From Flavobacterium sp. 245 (GTDB taxonomy: Bacteria; Bacteroidota; Bacteroidia; Flavobacteriales; Flavobacteriaceae), in the NCBI RefSeq assembly GCF_004362055.1, contig NZ_SNXB01000001.1, positions 248,001 through 312,000 on the forward strand: 64,000 nucleotides of DNA. The letters are read 5' to 3'. Below are positions 60,873 through 64,000 of this stretch, piece after piece. The translations under genes were made by a program, and so were the position numbers. The number at the start of each line of letters is the position of its first letter. Positions within the stretch are counted from its first letter, which is position 1. The notes beneath the pieces were generated by a model. The model saw only the letters and a program-made list of their open reading frames with translations. It had not been told where the DNA came from and ran no database searches.

Positions 60873-61199
60873 ATGGCTGAAGAAAATTTTTTTGAAAGAG
60901 TTTATGCAATCGCCAGACAAATTCCGTACGGAAGAGTGACTTCTTATGGCGCCATTGCTAAAGCTTTAGGAACTGCTCGTTCTGCCCGAATGGTTGGCTG
61001 GGCAATGAACGCCTGTCATAATATGGATGATGTTCCCGCACACAGAGTGGTAAACCGAAAAGGGCTTTTAACTGGAAAACACCACTTTGACGGAACGAAT
61101 TTAATGCAGCAACTTCTCGAAAATGAAGGCATTGAAGTTATAGACAATCAAATTATAGATTTCGAAAAACACTTTTGGCAACCTGAAATGGAATACTGA
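60873..61199 (+). CDS. Alkyltransferase-like (ATL) DNA-binding protein, catalytic Cys replaced
   Basis: 108 residues, the length of the MGMT C-terminal domain. The MGMT fold is clear: PYGRVTSYGAIAKALGTARSARMVGWAM is the DNA-binding helix-turn-helix with the Arg finger region, and NRKGLLTG is the loop after the active site. The active-site motif PCHRV reads PAHRV (residues 55-59), so the alkyl-accepting Cys is Ala56. Proteins like this bind O6-alkylguanine and flag it for nucleotide excision repair. It cannot transfer the alkyl group itself. Confidence 0.93.
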   Translation: MAEENFFERVYAIARQIPYGRVTSYGAIAKALGTARSARMVGWAMNACHNMDDVPAHRVVNRKGLLTGKHHFDGTNLMQQLLENEGIEVIDNQIIDFEKHFWQPEMEY

Positions 61200-61274
61200 T
61201 TTTTCTTTACATAACAAAACAACCCAATCTTGTCATTTAATGACAACTATACGTATACTTTCTAAGATTGAAAC

Positions 61275-62600
61275 CTAAATCAAGCAAATAACAAAGCTGG
61301 TTTTGTCTTCATCCGTTTGGTAGCTTAAATAACCTCCGTGGGCTTCTATAATGTTTTTAGAAAGCGTTAAACCAATTCCGGCGCCATCTTTTCTGGTGGT
61401 AAAAAATGGAAGGAAAACTTTATCCTGAATTTCTGGATCGATTCCTTTTCCGTTGTCGGCAATTGAGATAAAAAAGCGATTATTTTCTGTATAACTTGAT
61501 ACATACATTTTCTTTTCTGATTTTTCTTTTAGCGCATAAATACTGTTTGTAATCAAATTAATAATCACTTGTTCCATTTGATTTTTATCAATTAAAATCG
61601 AACGCGAGCTGTGAATTTCATTGATTAATTCAATGTTTTCGGCTTTTAAAATCGGACTCATAATGCGGAGACAATCTTCGAAAAGAGCATTTATTGAGGT
61701 CATTTGTTTTGTTGGCGTTGGCAGCATGGCGAGTTTACGGTAATTTTCCACAAAAACCTGCAAATGATCACTTCTGTTTATAATCGTCGAAATACTGCTT
61801 TTAATATCATCAAAATCATCTTCTTCCAACTTTTCCTGATCAACAATGTGAAGTAAATTCTGCGAAAGCGCACGAATTGGAGTCAAAGAATTCATTAATT
61901 CATGCGAAATAATTTTCATCAGATTGATCCATGCTTCTTTTTCTTTTTTCTCAATAACACGCTGAATACTATCCAATAAAATAATAAAATATTCTCTATT
62001 ATAACTTTGAGTTCTTGAAGTCTGAAGCATAAAAGTCTGTAAATCCTGCTCTTCAATTTTAATAGAAATAGCCGATTTTAATTCGCTGAAATCTGTTTTT
62101 TCAATTTCAAAACAAAGCGACGGAAGGTAATTTTTAAGGTATTTCCAATGACTTACTTTTGGCACTTTAAATAAATCCGAAAAACAGTCATTCATTAAAA
62201 AAATATTCCAATCATCGTTTTCTTTTTCCAAAATCAAAGCGGCGCTGTCAATATTATTTAAAAGCGAACGATAAATCAATTCTTTCGAAATTTGTTCCTG
62301 TTGCTGCACTTTTAGGGTTTCATACAAAAGATACAAACTTTCAAAATTGTCTTTTCTATTCTCTTCGGGGAAATTTGTTGTAAAGTCGTTCTGCAAAATC
62401 GAAAGCAAAGTTCTGTCGTAAAACTGCAATTGGTTTTTTACATAAAAATACATTTCGGCCAGCATAATTAGAACAAAAATACCAACCAAAAGTGCGTTGT
62501 AATAAAACATTTTATAAATCAGAAAAACGCAGAAGAAAAAGAGTATCATTACAAACAAGACTCTCACAAACAAGGCGTTATAAAATTTCCAGTTTTTCAT
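61275..62600 (-). CDS. Sensor histidine kinase, NtrY-like
   Basis: 441 residues. Two N-terminal membrane helices (about 11-29 and 35-53) have almost no periplasmic loop. Residues about 110-215 resemble a PAS domain. The dimerisation helix has ISHELMNSLTPIRAL with phospho-acceptor His233. The ATPase part has NLITNSIYALK (N box), IADNGKGID (G1) and GAGIGLTLSKNIIEAHGG (G2). It phosphorylates the response regulator encoded just upstream on the same strand, 133 nt away. Confidence 0.93.
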   Translation of the reverse strand: MKNWKFYNALFVRVLFVMILFFFCVFLIYKMFYYNALLVGIFVLIMLAEMYFYVKNQLQFYDRTLLSILQNDFTTNFPEENRKDNFESLYLLYETLKVQQQEQISKELIYRSLLNNIDSAALILEKENDDWNIFLMNDCFSDLFKVPKVSHWKYLKNYLPSLCFEIEKTDFSELKSAISIKIEEQDLQTFMLQTSRTQSYNREYFIILLDSIQRVIEKKEKEAWINLMKIISHELMNSLTPIRALSQNLLHIVDQEKLEEDDFDDIKSSISTIINRSDHLQVFVENYRKLAMLPTPTKQMTSINALFEDCLRIMSPILKAENIELINEIHSSRSILIDKNQMEQVIINLITNSIYALKEKSEKKMYVSSYTENNRFFISIADNGKGIDPEIQDKVFLPFFTTRKDGAGIGLTLSKNIIEAHGGYLSYQTDEDKTSFVICLI

Positions 62601-62695
62601 TTTTATTTTTTGTTTGCCACAGATTAAAAGGATTAAAATGATTTTTTGCTTTGTCTTTAAATTTTAGTTTCACCCAGATTTAGCAGATAAAAGAA

Positions 62696-62738
62696 ATCTT
62701 GACTCTTTATTCTTGACTCTTTATTCTTAATTCTTAAT
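62696..62738. repeat. Heptamer array at the 3' end of the regulator gene
   Basis: Units ttcttga, ctcttta and ttcttaa repeat with a 7-nt period. The array runs right up to the stop codon of the response regulator gene at 62734. Confidence 0.7.
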
Positions 62739-64000
62739 TCTTCAAATCGTATTTTTCAATTCTTCTATACAAGGCCGCTCTTGACAAACCTAATTCCTCG
62801 GCGGTTTTGCTGATGTTGCCGTGGTGTTTGAATAAGGCTTTTTCAATTGCCGTTTTTTCTAATTCAGAAAGTGGGTTTTCATCGTTTTCCTGAATTTCTT
62901 CAAAATCTAAAATATCAAGATCGTGAACTGTAATCGTATTATTATCGGCTAAAATCAGCGCACGTTCAATCTTATTTTCCATTTCGCGCACATTTCCTTT
63001 CCATGGATATTTTTCTAAATAAGGCGCAACATTTTCTTCAAAATGCCAATTGTCTTGATTGTATTTTTCGGCAATTTGATCGAGAACAAAATGCGCCATT
63101 GGCACAATATCTTCTTTTCGTTCGCGAAGAGGTGGCAAATTAATTTCCATCGTATTGATTCGGTACAGCAAATCTTCTCTAAAAACTTTATTTTTTACCT
63201 CCGCTTTAATATCATTATTAGTTGCCGAAATAATTCGGACATTTAAAGGTCTTGCTTTGCTTTCGCCTAAACGCGTAACCGTTTTTGTCTGTAAAACATG
63301 TAATAATTTAGACTGTAGATGAAGCGGAATATTCCCAATTTCATCTAAAAAAATAGTGCCATTTTGAGCCGATTCAAATCTTCCTGGCGTATCTGTTTTG
63401 GCATCTGTAAAAGCGCCTTTTGCGTATCCAAAAAGTTCGCTTTCGAATAAATTATCACTCAATGAACCCAAATCAACATGAACAAAAGGTTCGTTTTTTC
63501 GTTCTGAATTCTGATGAATAAATTCCGCAAAAACGTATTTCCCCGTTCCGTTTTCGCCTAAAATCAAAACATTCGCATCTGTTCGCGCTACTTTTTCGGC
63601 AATCGAATAGGCTTGTTTAATTTTTTGAGAAGTACCCGTAAAATATCTTTTTTCTGTTTTTTCAACAACAGGTTTTTTATTGTTTTTTCGGCTTTCGGCG
63701 ACAGCCTTATCAATTATTTCGAGTAATTTTTCATTGTTCCAAGGTTTCAAAACATAATCAAAAGCCCCAATTTTTATACCTTCAACAGCAGTATCAATTT
63801 TCCCAAAAGCAGTCATTAAAATCACAATTGTATTTGGAGAAAGCGTTTTGATTTCTTTCAGCCAATGAATTCCTTCGCGTCCATCTTCAAACCCAATTCG
63901 GTAATTCATGTCCAATAAAACAACATTTATGTCATTTTCGGTCAAAGCAGCGATGATTTTTTTTGGGCTATTTTCAGTAAAAATGGTTTCAAAATGCTTT
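62734..64000 (-). CDS. Sigma-54-dependent NtrC-family response regulator (partial, runs off window end)
   Basis: The coding frame is open to the end of the window, so the N-terminus of the receiver domain is missing. What remains has the receiver phospho-acceptor region (VVLLDMNY, Asp), the conserved Lys (YVLKPW), and an AAA+ domain. That domain has Walker A GENGTGKY, the sigma-54 loop ESELFGYAKGAFTDA (GAFTDA in place of GAFTGA), and the Walker B GTIFLDEIGN. The C-terminal Fis-type helix-turn-helix is ISKTAEELGLSRAALYRRIE. With the kinase downstream it forms an NtrY/NtrC-type two-component pair. Confidence 0.92.
   Translation of the reverse strand, partial: KHFETIFTENSPKKIIAALTENDINVVLLDMNYRIGFEDGREGIHWLKEIKTLSPNTIVILMTAFGKIDTAVEGIKIGAFDYVLKPWNNEKLLEIIDKAVAESRKNNKKPVVEKTEKRYFTGTSQKIKQAYSIAEKVARTDANVLILGENGTGKYVFAEFIHQNSERKNEPFVHVDLGSLSDNLFESELFGYAKGAFTDAKTDTPGRFESAQNGTIFLDEIGNIPLHLQSKLLHVLQTKTVTRLGESKARPLNVRIISATNNDIKAEVKNKVFREDLLYRINTMEINLPPLRERKEDIVPMAHFVLDQIAEKYNQDNWHFEENVAPYLEKYPWKGNVREMENKIERALILADNNTITVHDLDILDFEEIQENDENPLSELEKTAIEKALFKHHGNISKTAEELGLSRAALYRRIEKYDLKN

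Overview
The window looks like chromosomal DNA from a member of the Bacteroidota, most likely the genus Flavobacterium. The reasons are low GC, promoters of the type TAnnTTTG just upstream of start codons, near absence of Shine-Dalgarno sequences, a TonB receptor with an N-terminal carboxypeptidase-regulatory domain, a mevalonate (not MEP) isoprenoid pathway, and many DUF families typical of this group (DUF4407, DUF6624, DUF423, DUF456, DUF937). There is no phage, plasmid, insertion sequence, CRISPR array or rRNA operon. About 60 protein genes and three tRNA genes fill the window. The intergenic regions are rich in short repeats.

Layout. 1-1900: a flavoprotein and a HAD phosphatase. 2005-4955: four tandem exported paralogues, arranged as a duplicated pair, convergent with a TPR membrane protein. 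6001-11670: TspO, then an isoprenoid block (mevalonate diphosphate decarboxylase, GHMP/mevalonate kinase, a DUF502 protein, a UbiA prenyltransferase) and an rRNA pseudouridine synthase. 11.7-16.2 kb: DUF937 and DUF456 proteins, two small exported proteins, and a glycosyltransferase/flippase-like pair. 16.2-22.2 kb: ruvC, hemW, a cyclase, a GNAT/DUF4260/MmcQ run, a PH-SHOCT protein and a DUF4407 protein. 22.4-26.4 kb: a TonB receptor and a beta-propeller phytase, a likely phytate-use pair. 26.6-30.5 kb: pckA, a DUF423 protein and a saccharopine-dehydrogenase-like protein.

30.7-36.0 kb is the most unusual part. A BlaI-type repressor is translationally coupled to an M56 (BlaR1-type) membrane protease fused to a periplasmic N-acetylmuramoyl-L-alanine amidase. 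A second M56 protease fused to a TonB C-terminal domain follows. A perfect eight-copy heptanucleotide array lies upstream of blaI, and a free-standing TonB_C protein lies nearby. I read this as a candidate cell-wall stress sensing/repair switch.

36.4-46.8 kb: an M20 dipeptidase, tRNA-Leu, several small exported proteins, a HAD phosphatase, and a TolC/HlyD/MFS efflux operon downstream of an AraC regulator. 46.8-48.0 kb: two identical tRNA-Asp genes in a repeat-rich spacer. 48.0-64.0 kb: a DUF58 protein, an M1 aminopeptidase, thioredoxin, an AsmA-like protein, a lone Vsr-like endonuclease, a ribosome hibernation factor, a lipoprotein with three HGQxGHRCDI repeats, an ammonium transporter, trmB, a LysE transporter, an alkyltransferase-like protein without its catalytic cysteine, and an NtrY/NtrC-like two-component pair cut by the window end.

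A second theme is the repeats. Many intergenic regions carry degenerate 7-nt-period arrays or long inverted repeats built from a small set of words, and one such array is translated inside a glycosyltransferase. Several of the longest possible reading frames begin at TTG codons that are really part of the -7 promoter box. I moved those starts downstream and say so in the entries.
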